A DNA stretch of 64,000 nucleotides from Janthinobacterium sp. J1-1 (GTDB taxonomy: Bacteria > Pseudomonadota > Gammaproteobacteria > Burkholderiales > Burkholderiaceae_D): positions 868,001-932,000 of the forward strand of contig NZ_CP132339.1 of the NCBI RefSeq assembly GCF_030944405.1, read 5' to 3'. The notes beneath the pieces were generated by a model. The model saw only the letters and a program-made list of their open reading frames with translations. It was not told the origin of the DNA and did not search any database. Each line of letters begins with the position of its first letter. Position 1 is the first letter of the stretch. Of the stretch, positions 24,226 to 32,086 are shown one piece after another. The position numbers were made by a program, and so were the translations under genes.

Positions 24226-24856
24226 GCGACTTTGCCATCAGCGCGGCCAGCTGGCGCGCCGGTTCCGGCATGCTGCCGCGCGACAGTTCGCTGGCCACGC
24301 GCGTGCGGTCCTGCAGGCTGTTCTTCTGCTCCATCTTCCATTTGCCTTCCAGCCGCGCCAGCGGAATCTCGATGCCGACGATGGCTTTGAGCAGCTTGTC
24401 GATATACGCGGGCGGCGCGTCACCGACCTGCCACGGCTGCGGCTGATCCGCTTCATGGCGGGTCGTCAGCCGCTCCAGGAAAGCGAGCAGCCAGTCGCGG
24501 TCGTCGATTACCCGCAGCGTGCCGTGCGCATGCACCACGGCGTAGTCAAAGGTCGGCACTTCTTCGCCGCTCAGCTCTTTCTCGGCATACCAGGCCGGCG
24601 TGATATAGGCGTGCGGCCCCTGGAAGATCACCATGGTCTCCACGCCGTCGCTGCGCCATAGCGGATTGGCGCGCGCCACATGGGCGCGCAGGGTGCCGAG
24701 GGGCGCATCCGGCGTGGGCGGCGCGATCTCGAACGGCAGGTGGTCGGCGCACAAGCCGTCTTGCGCCATGCGTACCAGCGCGCCCAGCGGGTGGGACGCC
24801 ATCAGCGCATGCAGCACTTCCAGGCGTTCTTCGCGATAGCTTGTCGGGGTGTACAT
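24209..24856 (-). CDS. PaiB-family FMN-binding protein
   Basis: This 215-residue protein of the PaiB/FMN-binding split-barrel family starts MYTPTSYREERLEVLHALM and contains PLGTLRAHVARANPLWR, FQGPHAYITPAWYAEK and TFDYAVVHAHGTLRV, all typical. PaiB is described as a negative regulator of sporulation and protease genes in Bacillus; most proteobacterial members are uncharacterised. Its start overlaps the OsmC stop (TGATG), so the two are translated in coupling. Confidence 0.85.
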   Translation of the reverse strand: MYTPTSYREERLEVLHALMASHPLGALVRMAQDGLCADHLPFEIAPPTPDAPLGTLRAHVARANPLWRSDGVETMVIFQGPHAYITPAWYAEKELSGEEVPTFDYAVVHAHGTLRVIDDRDWLLAFLERLTTRHEADQPQPWQVGDAPPAYIDKLLKAIVGIEIPLARLEGKWKMEQKNSLQDRTRVASELSRGSMPEPARQLAALMAKSLSAAS

Positions 24857-25314
24857 CAGGGCGCCTCCACCACCACGTCGGCCTTGAGCGAACTGGCGAT
24901 ATAGCAGCGCTCATGCGCGTCGTGGTGCAGCGCCGCCAGCGCCTCGGCTGCCGGAGCGTCACCGGCCCATTGGACGCGCGGGCGCAGCACGATGCGCGTC
25001 ATGGCCAGCTTGCCGTCGCCATTCCTGCTCAATTCACCGACGGCCTGGTCGCGGTAGTCATCGATCACATGGCCGCGCTGCGCCGCCAGCGACAGAAAGA
25101 ACAGCATGTGGCAGCTCGAGGTGGCCGCCACCAGCGCCTCTTCCGGATCGACGTTGGCGGCAATCGACATCGGCAGCGGCACCGACAGCGGCGACGAGGA
25201 GGCGGGCACCGTCAGGCCGCCGTCAAACTGCCAGGCGTGACCACGGCTGTAGCGCTGGCCGGCGAAATCCTGGCCGTCGCGCTGCCAGGCGACGGTGGCG
25301 AAAAATTGCTGCAT
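24856..25314 (-). CDS. OsmC-family peroxidase-like protein
   Basis: This 152-residue protein starts at 25314 (MQQFFATVAWQRDG); the frame continues upstream but that extension crosses the divergent promoter. The first Cys of the OsmC pair is in EEALVAATSSCHMLFFLSLAA and the second in HDAHERCYIASSLK, so the thiol peroxidase pair is present. Members reduce organic hydroperoxides. Coupling to PaiB and divergence from a MocR-type regulator suggest that regulator controls both. Confidence 0.86.
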   Translation of the reverse strand: MQQFFATVAWQRDGQDFAGQRYSRGHAWQFDGGLTVPASSSPLSVPLPMSIAANVDPEEALVAATSSCHMLFFLSLAAQRGHVIDDYRDQAVGELSRNGDGKLAMTRIVLRPRVQWAGDAPAAEALAALHHDAHERCYIASSLKADVVVEAP

Positions 25315-25340
25315 GCTGCTCTCCGGACGGAACAAGAATG

Positions 25341-25385
25341 CGTTATTGTAGTGATACGGTTGGCTATTTAAAACAGCCAATAACG
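25341..25385. promoter_or_regulatory. Overlapping inverted repeats between osmC and the MocR gene
   Basis: Two inverted repeats overlap: CGTTATTG (25341-25348) with CAATAACG (25378-25385), and TTGGCT (25360-25365) with AGCCAA (25375-25380). They fill the divergent promoter region and are good candidates for MocR binding, because such regulators often bind paired sites with bending. Confidence 0.55.
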
Positions 25386-25417
25386 ACCATTTTGAAACTA
25401 CCAATTCTCTGCTGACC

Positions 25418-26893
25418 ATGCACGCCTCCCGTATTATCGCCACGCTGCCGCTCGACCGCGCGCTGGCCACGCCGCTGTTCCGCCAGCTGTATGCGGCCAT
25501 GAAAACCGCCATCCTCGACGGCAGCCTGGCGCCCGGCACGCAACTGCCGCCGACGCGCGCGTTTTGCGCCTTGCTGCCGCTGCCGATATCGCGCCAGACC
25601 GTGCTCAATGCCTACGCGCTGCTGGCGGCCGAAGGCTATCTCGATGGCGCGGTCGGCAAGGGCACCTATGTCAGCCGCGCTGTGCCGGCGGCGCTGGCGC
25701 CGCCAGCCAAACCCGGCCTGCTGCGGCCCTTGTCAACGCGCGGGCAGGGCGTGGTGACGGCCATGGAACAGGTGGCGTTTCACCGCAGCCCCTTGCGCGC
25801 ATTCCGGGTCGGCATGCCGCGCATCGACCATTTTCCTTTCGATGTATGGAAACGCCTCGAAGCGCGGCGCTGGCGCCGGCCCGACCACCGTTTCGGCTAT
25901 GGCGACCCGGCCGGCTTTTTGCCGCTGCGCGAGCTGCTGTGCGTCTACCTGCAGGCGGCGCGCGGCGTGCGCTGCACGCCGCAGCAGATCGTCATCACCT
26001 CGGGCTCGCAGCAGGCGCTGTTTTTACTGTCGACCATTTTGCTGGCGCCCGGCGACGCGGCCTGGATGGAGTCGCCCGGCTACCGGGGCGCCAGCGGCAC
26101 CCTGCAAGCAAACGGCGCACAGGTGTTTCCGGTGCCGGTCGACGGCGAAGGGCTGGACGTGGCGTATGGCGCGGCGCACTGCCCGCAAGCGAAGCTGGTG
26201 TATGTGACGCCGTCGCACCAGCTGCCGCTGGGCGTGAGCATGAGCCTGCCGCGCCGCCTGGCCCTGCTGGACTGGGCCGCGCGCAACCGGGCCTGGGTGG
26301 TGGAAGACGATTACGACAGCGAATACCGCTACACGGGCGCGCCGCTGGCCTCGCTGCAAAGCCTGGACCGGGCCGGCTGCGTGGTCTACGTCGGCACCTT
26401 GTCCAAGGTGCTGTTCCCGGGACTGCGGCTGGGCTATATGGTGGCGCCGCCGGCGCTGGCCGAGGCACTGGTGCAGGCCAAGGCGGTGGTCGACCGCCAC
26501 ACGGCCATCGTGCCGCAGATGGCGCTGGCCGACTTTATCGCCGAAGGCCATTTCGGTCGCCATATCCGCCGCACGCGCGACAGCAACGCCGAGCGGCGCG
26601 ACGTGCTGCTGCGCGGCCTGGCGCGCGAACTCGATGACGAACTGGTGTGCGGCCCGGCCGACAGCGGCCTGGAACTGTGCGCATACTTTCGCCGCCAGCA
26701 CGCTGAAGAGCAGGTCTCGCAGGCGGGGCTGGCACGCGGCATCGAACTGCGCCCGCTGGGCCACTATGCCGACCCGGGCGCCAGCGCCGCCTGCGCCACG
26801 CCGGCCGGTTTGCTGCTGGGCTTTGCGGCGATTCCTCCAGATGACATCGACCATGGTGTGCGCGTGCTGGGCCAACTGCTGCGCGGCCGATAA
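25418..26893 (+). CDS. MocR/PdxR-type regulator (GntR HTH fused to class I aminotransferase)
   Basis: This 491-residue fusion has an N-terminal GntR winged helix (residues 10-80; LFRQLYAAMKTAILDG, SRQTVLNAYALLAAEGYLD) and an aminotransferase-like domain. That domain has the PLP segments ITSGSQQALFLLS, VVEDDYDSEYRY and the PLP-Lys motif GTLSKVLFPGLRLGY. Proteins of this kind sense PLP or amino compounds as regulators rather than act as enzymes. It is divergent from osmC-paiB. No pyridoxal-synthesis genes are near, so PdxR function in the strict sense is not indicated. Confidence 0.88.
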   Translation: MHASRIIATLPLDRALATPLFRQLYAAMKTAILDGSLAPGTQLPPTRAFCALLPLPISRQTVLNAYALLAAEGYLDGAVGKGTYVSRAVPAALAPPAKPGLLRPLSTRGQGVVTAMEQVAFHRSPLRAFRVGMPRIDHFPFDVWKRLEARRWRRPDHRFGYGDPAGFLPLRELLCVYLQAARGVRCTPQQIVITSGSQQALFLLSTILLAPGDAAWMESPGYRGASGTLQANGAQVFPVPVDGEGLDVAYGAAHCPQAKLVYVTPSHQLPLGVSMSLPRRLALLDWAARNRAWVVEDDYDSEYRYTGAPLASLQSLDRAGCVVYVGTLSKVLFPGLRLGYMVAPPALAEALVQAKAVVDRHTAIVPQMALADFIAEGHFGRHIRRTRDSNAERRDVLLRGLARELDDELVCGPADSGLELCAYFRRQHAEEQVSQAGLARGIELRPLGHYADPGASAACATPAGLLLGFAAIPPDDIDHGVRVLGQLLRGR

Positions 26894-26932
26894 TCTATAC
26901 TGGATGCCTGTCTCCCCACAAAGAAACTGACC

Positions 26933-27496
26933 ATGACCGTCACCCGCTGCTCCTGGGCCAATCCGGCCAATCCCCGCTACCTGGCCTACCACGACACGGA
27001 GTGGGGCGTGCCCTGCCACGACGAGCGCACCCTGTTCGAAATGCTGAACCTGGAAGGCGCGCAGGCGGGCCTGAGCTGGGAGACCATCCTCAACAAGCGC
27101 GACACCTACCGCGCCGCCTTCGACGGCTGGGATGCGCAGAAAATCGCCGCCTACGGCCCGGACAAGGTGGCCTCCCTGCTGGCCGACCCCGGCATCGTGC
27201 GCAACCGCCTGAAGGTGGCTGCCACCATCACGAATGCGCAAGCCTATCTGCGCCTGCTGGAAGAAGGGCAGACACTGGACGGTTTTCTGTGGGCGTATGT
27301 CGATGGCCAGCCGATCGTCAATCATTTCCAGCCGGGCGAGTTTCCCGCCAAGACGGCGCTGTCGGACCGGTTGTCGAAGGACCTGGCCAAGCGCGGCTTC
27401 AAGTTTGTCGGCTCGACCATCATGTACGCCTACATGCAGGGCATCGGCATGGTCAATGACCATGCGCCCACCTGCTTTTGCCGCACGGGCCGCTGA
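26933..27496 (+). CDS. tag: DNA-3-methyladenine glycosylase I
   Basis: This 187-residue base-excision enzyme removes 3-methyladenine from alkylated DNA. It has the N-terminal zinc ligands (Cys6, then His in AYHDTEWG), the family text LNLEGAQAGLSWETILNKR and the C-terminal zinc pair NDHAPTCFC. Length and order agree with E. coli Tag. Its TGA overlaps the start of the mnmC-like gene, so two unrelated genes are translationally coupled. Confidence 0.95.
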   Translation: MTVTRCSWANPANPRYLAYHDTEWGVPCHDERTLFEMLNLEGAQAGLSWETILNKRDTYRAAFDGWDAQKIAAYGPDKVASLLADPGIVRNRLKVAATITNAQAYLRLLEEGQTLDGFLWAYVDGQPIVNHFQPGEFPAKTALSDRLSKDLAKRGFKFVGSTIMYAYMQGIGMVNDHAPTCFCRTGR

Positions 27497-29133
27497 TGGG
27501 CAATGATGCGTTGGTGGTGCTCGACACGGATTTCGATGGCGCGCGTTTTCTGGCCGCCTGCACCAGGCATGGGGGATGGCGGCTGCACTATATCGCGCTG
27601 GCGCCGCGCCCGGTCGACGCCGGCCAGTTGCCCTCGCCGTGGCGCGAACAGTGGCCGCCCCATGTGCGTGGCCTGCACCGCATGGCGTCGCGCGATGGCC
27701 AGGTCACGCTGGACCTGCTGATCGGCGAGCCGGGCGCGAGCCTGGCGCAGCTGGCGGTGCGCGTCGACGAAGTGAGTCTCGCGTGGATGCCGCCGTCGAT
27801 GACGGTGCTGGCACGCCTGATGCGGGACGGCGCCCGCCTGCAGGCGGCGCACCTGGACGACGCCCAACGCGTGGCGCTGTGGAAGGAAGGCTTTGCGTTC
27901 GACGACAGCCGCCTGCGAGCCGTGTTCCATGCGCGCCAGGCACCGGTCGAACCCGTGCACGACATCGCGCGGCGCGCCATCGTGATCGGTGCCGGCGTGG
28001 CCGGCAGCGCCGCCTGTGAACGGCTGGCCGCGCGCGGCTGGCAGGTGACCCTGATCGAACGCCATGCGCAGCCGGCCGGCGAAGCCTCGGGCAACCTGGC
28101 CGGCATCTTCATGCCGCTGCTGTCGAGCGACGACAATATCCCCACGCGCCTGGTGCGCGCCGCCTATTTGTATGCGCTGCGCTACTGGGCCGCGCTGGGC
28201 GGCGTCGGCAGCGTGTTCGAGGGCGCCAGCTGCGGCGTGCTGCACCTGGCGCGCGATGGCGCGCATGCGCAGGTGCAGCGCCGGATCGCCGCCAGCGGCG
28301 ACTATCCGCCCGAATTTGCGCGCTGGCTGGAAACGGACGAAGCGACCGCCATGCTGGGCGCCAACGCACCGGACGGCGCCTGGTGGTTCGGGCAGGGCGG
28401 CTGGGCACGGCCATCGTCCGTGTGCGCCGCCATGCTGGACGCCTGCGGCGCGCTGCTGACGCGGCGTTTTTCCAGCAGCGCGCTGACCCTGGTGCGCATC
28501 AATGACGAATGGCAGGTCGCCGATGCGCAAGGCGCCGTGATCGCCGCGGCGCCGACCGTGATCCTGGCCGCCGGCGCCGGTGCGGTGGACTTCGTGCAGG
28601 CCGCCGGCTTGCCCTTGTATGCGGTGCGCGGCCAGGTCACGCACCTGGATCCGGCCAGTCTGCCGACGCGCCCCTTTGTGGTCTGCCGCGAGTCGTACAT
28701 GACGCCGCCGCATCAGGGTGTCGTCTGCGTGGGCGCCACCTACGATGCGCAGGATGACGACGCCAGCCTGCGGACATCGAGCCAGCGGGACAATATCGAG
28801 AAGACCGCCGCCATCCTCGGCGTGCCGCCGTTCGAGGCGCCGCTGGCCGGACGCACGGGCTTTCGCTGCATGGCGCCGGACCGCATGCCGCTGGTGGGCG
28901 CCTTGCCCGACCCCGGCGTGCCGCGCCGCTGCGAGCAACTGCGCGACGTGCCGCGCTGGCCCGGCCTGTTTGGTTTGCTGGGCTATGCCTCGCGCGGCCT
29001 GACGTGGGCGCCGCTGGCGGCCGAGATGCTGGCCTGCCAGCTCGAAGGCGAGCCGCTGCCGCTGGAAAATCAATTGGCGGCGGCCATCGACCCGGGCCGC
29101 TTCGTCTTGAAGGAACGGCGGCGCGCGCAGTAG
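27496..29133 (+). CDS. mnmC: MnmC-type FAD oxidoreductase with degenerate N-terminal methyltransferase domain
   Basis: This 545-residue protein matches the bifunctional tRNA wobble-uridine enzyme MnmC. The C-terminal oxidoreductase (residues about 165-545) is intact: dinucleotide motif VIGAGVAGSAACERLAARG, GEASGNLAGIFMPLLS, and GRTGFRCMAPDRMPLVG. That half removes the carboxymethyl group from cmnm5U. The N-terminal part is short and eroded: the SAM-binding ESGFGTGLNF of E. coli reads DTDFDGARF, and the DGFAPAKNPDMW motif is absent (AWMPPSMTV). The methyltransferase is thus probably dead. The start at 27496 overlaps the tag stop. Confidence 0.87.
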   Translation: MGNDALVVLDTDFDGARFLAACTRHGGWRLHYIALAPRPVDAGQLPSPWREQWPPHVRGLHRMASRDGQVTLDLLIGEPGASLAQLAVRVDEVSLAWMPPSMTVLARLMRDGARLQAAHLDDAQRVALWKEGFAFDDSRLRAVFHARQAPVEPVHDIARRAIVIGAGVAGSAACERLAARGWQVTLIERHAQPAGEASGNLAGIFMPLLSSDDNIPTRLVRAAYLYALRYWAALGGVGSVFEGASCGVLHLARDGAHAQVQRRIAASGDYPPEFARWLETDEATAMLGANAPDGAWWFGQGGWARPSSVCAAMLDACGALLTRRFSSSALTLVRINDEWQVADAQGAVIAAAPTVILAAGAGAVDFVQAAGLPLYAVRGQVTHLDPASLPTRPFVVCRESYMTPPHQGVVCVGATYDAQDDDASLRTSSQRDNIEKTAAILGVPPFEAPLAGRTGFRCMAPDRMPLVGALPDPGVPRRCEQLRDVPRWPGLFGLLGYASRGLTWAPLAAEMLACQLEGEPLPLENQLAAAIDPGRFVLKERRRAQ

Positions 29134-29136
29134 CCC

Positions 29137-29163
29137 GGGGTCAGACCCGCCGTGTCTGACCCC
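29137..29163. repeat. GGGGTCAGAC palindromic extragenic element
   Basis: GGGGTCAGAC (29137-29146) and GTCTGACCCC (29154-29163) form a perfect 10-bp hairpin with a 7-nt loop just after mnmC. GGGGTCAGAC-type palindromes are, from general knowledge, dispersed repeats in Janthinobacterium, Massilia and relatives. Only one copy occurs in this window. It may also act as a terminator, though no T-run follows. Confidence 0.7.
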
Positions 29164-29223
29164 AGCCCTCCGCTGATCTGCCGCCATATACGTTTTCCAG
29201 CTTTCCTAACTCTTTTTAATTTG

Positions 29224-29252
29224 TTTTACGAACAACACAAGTTCGCTACAGT
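29224..29252 (+). promoter_or_regulatory. Promoter with inverted repeat before the sulfur/encapsulin cluster
   Basis: A TTTACG -35 candidate (29224-29229) lies 17 bp from TACAGT (29247-29252). An inverted repeat CGAAC (29229-29233)/GTTCG (29241-29245) fills the spacer and is a likely repressor site for the rhodanese-led operon. Confidence 0.5.
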
Positions 29253-29295
29253 GAGCGTGTGGATGTTCTGACGATGACGGAAAGAGGTGGCAAAG

Positions 29296-29793
29296 ATGGC
29301 TGCAACAACATTGGGTTTCGATCCCCGGGCCGCGCACGGAGAGGCGGCGTTTGATGCCGTATTGAACGATGCGCGCGCCCAGGCGCAGGCGCAGCAGCTG
29401 CCGTATGCCGGCATCGTCAGCGCGCAGGATGCGTGGCAGCTGGTGCAGGCCGGCAAGGCCACGCTGGTCGACGTGCGCACCAACGAAGAACGCGTGTTTG
29501 TCGGCCATGTGCCCGACTCGCTGCACGTGGCCTGGGCCACCGGCACGGCGATGAACCGCAACCCCCGTTTTGCGCGCGAGCTGGAAGCGAAGGTGGGCGG
29601 CAAGACGGCTGTGGTGGTGCTGCTGTGCCGTAGCGGCAAGCGCTCGGCCGCCGCCGCCGAAGCGGCCGCCAAGGCCGGTTTTGCCAACGTATTCAATATC
29701 GCACAAGGCTTCGAAGGCGACCTCGACGACCAGCAGCAGCGCGGCCACCATGGTGGCTGGCGCTGGCACAGTTTGCCATGGGTGCAAGAGTGA
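29296..29793 (+). CDS. Rhodanese-domain sulfurtransferase (SrpJ-like)
   Basis: This 165-residue single-domain rhodanese starts at the ATG at 29296 (AAAGAGG 9 nt upstream; a GTG three codons earlier is too close to it). It has ATLVDVRTNEERVFVGHVPDS and the active-site loop LLCRSGKRSAA with Cys111. It would carry persulfide sulfur. It opens the cluster containing serine acetyltransferase, encapsulin shell and cysteine desulfurase cargo. The cyanobacterial srp cluster has the same partners, including the rhodanese SrpJ. Confidence 0.88.
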   Translation: MAATTLGFDPRAAHGEAAFDAVLNDARAQAQAQQLPYAGIVSAQDAWQLVQAGKATLVDVRTNEERVFVGHVPDSLHVAWATGTAMNRNPRFARELEAKVGGKTAVVVLLCRSGKRSAAAAEAAAKAGFANVFNIAQGFEGDLDDQQQRGHHGGWRWHSLPWVQE

Positions 29794-30812
29794 ACCAGCG
29801 CGCCACCTTGCCCAACGAACTTTCCGCCCCTGCCGCAGCTGTCTCGCCGCAATGGGAGCTGCACCAGATCGTCGATGAATTGCGCGCCGTGCGCGAGCGC
29901 TGGCGCGACGCCCTGGCCAACCACCAGGAATGCGGCGCACGCCAGTTCCCTTCGCGCCAGCATTTGCGCGAGCTGGTCAATGCGCTATGCGCGGCGCTGT
30001 TCCCGATGCGCCTGGGGCCGCTCGACCTGCAGCAGGAGAGCGAAGATTTTTTTGTCGGCCATACGCTCGACACCACCCTGACGGGCTTGCACGAACAGGT
30101 GCGCCGTGAACTGAGCTACCAGGCGCGCCAGCATGGCTTGCAGCAGACGGTGCCCGTCGAGCAGCAGGCGCTGGCCATCGTGCAGCGCTTTGCGCGCGCG
30201 CTGCCCGGCATCCGCGCCCAGCTCGACACCGACGTGGCGGCCGCCTTCCATGGCGACCCGGCCGCGCACAGCGTCGATGAAGTGCTGCTGTGCTATCCGG
30301 GCATCCTGGCCATCATCCATTACCGCCTGGCCCATGCGCTGCATGCGCTCGGCGCGCCGCTGGTGGCGCGCATCATCGCCGAAGTGGCCCATTCGCAGAC
30401 CGGCATCGACATCCATCCGGGCGCCGTGATCGGCGCCAGCTTCTTCATCGATCATGGCACCGGCGTGGTGATCGGCGAGACGGCCATCATCGGCGAACGG
30501 GTGCGCATCTACCAGGCGGTCACCCTGGGCGCCAAGCGCTTTCCGGCCGGCGCCGATGGCGTGCTGAAAAAAGGCCTGGCGCGCCACCCCATCTTCGAGG
30601 ACGACGTGGTGATCTACGCCGGCGCCACCATTCTCGGCAGGGTGACGATAGGCCAGGGCTCGGTCATCGGCGGCAATGTCTGGCTGACCCGCAGCATCGC
30701 GCCCGGCAGCCATGTCACGCAGGCCCATAACCAGCAGGAGGCGGGCGAGCCGGCTCCTGCGCTGTCCACCGTTTCCGCTTTTGCCCATTCCGCATTTACC
30801 CCGCAACCCTGA
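29778..30812 (+). CDS. Serine O-acetyltransferase (EpsC/SrpH type)
   Basis: This protein of up to 344 residues makes O-acetylserine, the cysteine precursor. An N-terminal helical domain is followed by the left-handed beta-helix with hexapeptides: IDIHPGAVIGASFFIDHGTG, VVIGETAIIGERVRIYQ and VTIGQGSVIGGNVWLT. The gene overlaps the rhodanese gene. The ATG at 29778 is used here, but a GTG at 29790 (GTGA overlap) is an equal alternative. Synthesis of cysteine next to an encapsulated cysteine desulfurase suggests supply of substrate to, or balance with, the compartment. Confidence 0.9.
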   Translation: MGARVNQRATLPNELSAPAAAVSPQWELHQIVDELRAVRERWRDALANHQECGARQFPSRQHLRELVNALCAALFPMRLGPLDLQQESEDFFVGHTLDTTLTGLHEQVRRELSYQARQHGLQQTVPVEQQALAIVQRFARALPGIRAQLDTDVAAAFHGDPAAHSVDEVLLCYPGILAIIHYRLAHALHALGAPLVARIIAEVAHSQTGIDIHPGAVIGASFFIDHGTGVVIGETAIIGERVRIYQAVTLGAKRFPAGADGVLKKGLARHPIFEDDVVIYAGATILGRVTIGQGSVIGGNVWLTRSIAPGSHVTQAHNQQEAGEPAPALSTVSAFAHSAFTPQP

Positions 30813-30819
30813 GGACCCC

Positions 30820-31044
30820 ATGTTGATCAAACAGTTTGGACTGGCCGTGCGCCAGTTGCGCGAAGGGCGAGGCTGGTCGCAGGAGCGGCTGGCCGAAGCG
30901 GCCGACCTGAACCGCTCGTTTATCGGCGAAATCGAACGCGGCGCCGCCACGCCGTCGCTGCTGACGGTGGAAAAACTGGCGCATGCGCTGGGCATCGGCC
31001 TGGCCGGACTGCTGGCGCGCTGCGAACCGGAGTTAATTGACTGA
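30820..31044 (+). CDS. Small XRE-family helix-turn-helix regulator
   Basis: This 74-residue protein is almost entirely one Cro/C1-type helix-turn-helix: FGLAVRQLREGRGWSQERLA, LNRSFIGEIERG, TPSLLTVEKLAHALG. It starts at 30820 with GAGGA 4-5 nt upstream, just after the acetyltransferase gene, and precedes the encapsulin promoter. A perfect dyad at 31101-31119 overlaps the likely start site of the shell transcript and is its obvious candidate operator. No sensory domain is present, so any signal must act through the helix-turn-helix itself or a partner. Confidence 0.87.
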   Translation: MLIKQFGLAVRQLREGRGWSQERLAEAADLNRSFIGEIERGAATPSLLTVEKLAHALGIGLAGLLARCEPELID

Positions 31045-31071
31045 TCGAGCCGCGTTGATGGCCATAGCATG

Positions 31072-31119
31072 TTGAGAGAACAGGGGAGACGCCCGATACT
31101 TTATTTGGTTTCCAAATAA
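31072..31119 (+). promoter_or_regulatory. Encapsulin promoter with operator dyad TTATTTGG-TTT-CCAAATAA
   Basis: TTGAGA (31072-31077) and GATACT (31095-31100) are separated by exactly 17 bp. Directly after the -10 box lies a perfect dyad with 8-bp arms (31101-31108 and 31112-31119), covering the expected transcription start. A protein bound there would block initiation. AGGAG before the shell ATG at 31154 completes the leader. Confidence 0.72.
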
Positions 31120-31153
31120 GCATATTCACTTTTCTCATCAGGAGTACTTGTTC

Positions 31154-32086
31154 ATGTCCGATGCAACAAACGATAGCCAGATTGCGCTTGGCGACAACGC
31201 CGCGCGCCAGCTGGCCAATGCCAGCAAGAGCGTTCCCCAGTTATCCACCATCACCCCGCGCTGGCTGGTGCATCTGCTGCAATGGCTGCCGGTCGAAGCG
31301 GGTATCTACCGCCTGAACCGGGTCAAGAACCCCAAGGACGTGCGCGTCGCCTGCTCGCAGCGCGACGAGTCGGAACTGCCGCAAACCTTTGTCGATTACG
31401 AAGAACAGCCGCGCGAATATTTCCTCAATGCCGTCAGCACCGTGCTCGACGTGCATACCCGCGTGTCGGACCTGTACAGCAGCCCGCACGACCAGATCAA
31501 GGAGCAGCTGCGCCTGACCATCGAGACGATCAAGGAGCGCCAGGAAAGCGAATTGATCAACAATCCCGATTACGGCCTGCTGGCCAGCGTGCATGACGAC
31601 CAGCGCATCTTCACGCTGACGGGCGCGCCGACGCCGGACGACCTCGACGAGCTGCTGACGAAAGTGTGGAAAGAGCCGGGCTTCTTCCTGGCGCACCCGC
31701 TGGCGATTGCCGCCTTTGGCCGCGAATGCACGCGCCGCGGCGTGCCGCCACCGACCGTCAGCCTGTTCGGTTCGCAGTTCCTGACATGGCGCGGCGTGCC
31801 GCTGGTGCCGTCCGACAAACTGCCCATCGAAGACGGCAAGACGAAAATCATTTTGCTGCGCGCGGGCGAACAGCGCCAGGGCGTGATCGGCCTGTTCCAG
31901 CCTGGCCTGGCGGGCGAGCAAAGCCCGGGCCTGTCGGTGCGCTTCATGGGCATCAACCGCCATGCGATTTCGTCGTATCTGATTTCGCTGTATTGCTCGC
32001 TGGCCGTGCTGACCGACGATGCGCTGGCCGTACTGGAAGACGTGGAGATCGGTAAATACCATGACTACCCAGACACCTACAAGTGA
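31154..32086 (+). CDS. Family 2A encapsulin nanocompartment shell protein (SrpI-like)
   Basis: This 310-residue HK97-fold shell protein matches the family 2A type. It has an N-terminal arm of about 60 residues, then ITPRWLVHLLQWLPVEAGIYRLNRV, a YEEQPREYFLNAVSTVLDVHTRVSDLYS helix region, NPDYGLLASVHDDQRIFTLTG, and RFMGINRHAISSYLISLYCSLAV near the end (all quoted in part). Many copies assemble into an icosahedral protein cage holding the cysteine desulfurase encoded next. The ATG at 31154 is 9 nt after AGGAG. The cargo gene begins inside its last 26 bp, which favours co-translational coupling and coordinated dosage. Confidence 0.92.
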   Translation: MSDATNDSQIALGDNAARQLANASKSVPQLSTITPRWLVHLLQWLPVEAGIYRLNRVKNPKDVRVACSQRDESELPQTFVDYEEQPREYFLNAVSTVLDVHTRVSDLYSSPHDQIKEQLRLTIETIKERQESELINNPDYGLLASVHDDQRIFTLTGAPTPDDLDELLTKVWKEPGFFLAHPLAIAAFGRECTRRGVPPPTVSLFGSQFLTWRGVPLVPSDKLPIEDGKTKIILLRAGEQRQGVIGLFQPGLAGEQSPGLSVRFMGINRHAISSYLISLYCSLAVLTDDALAVLEDVEIGKYHDYPDTYK

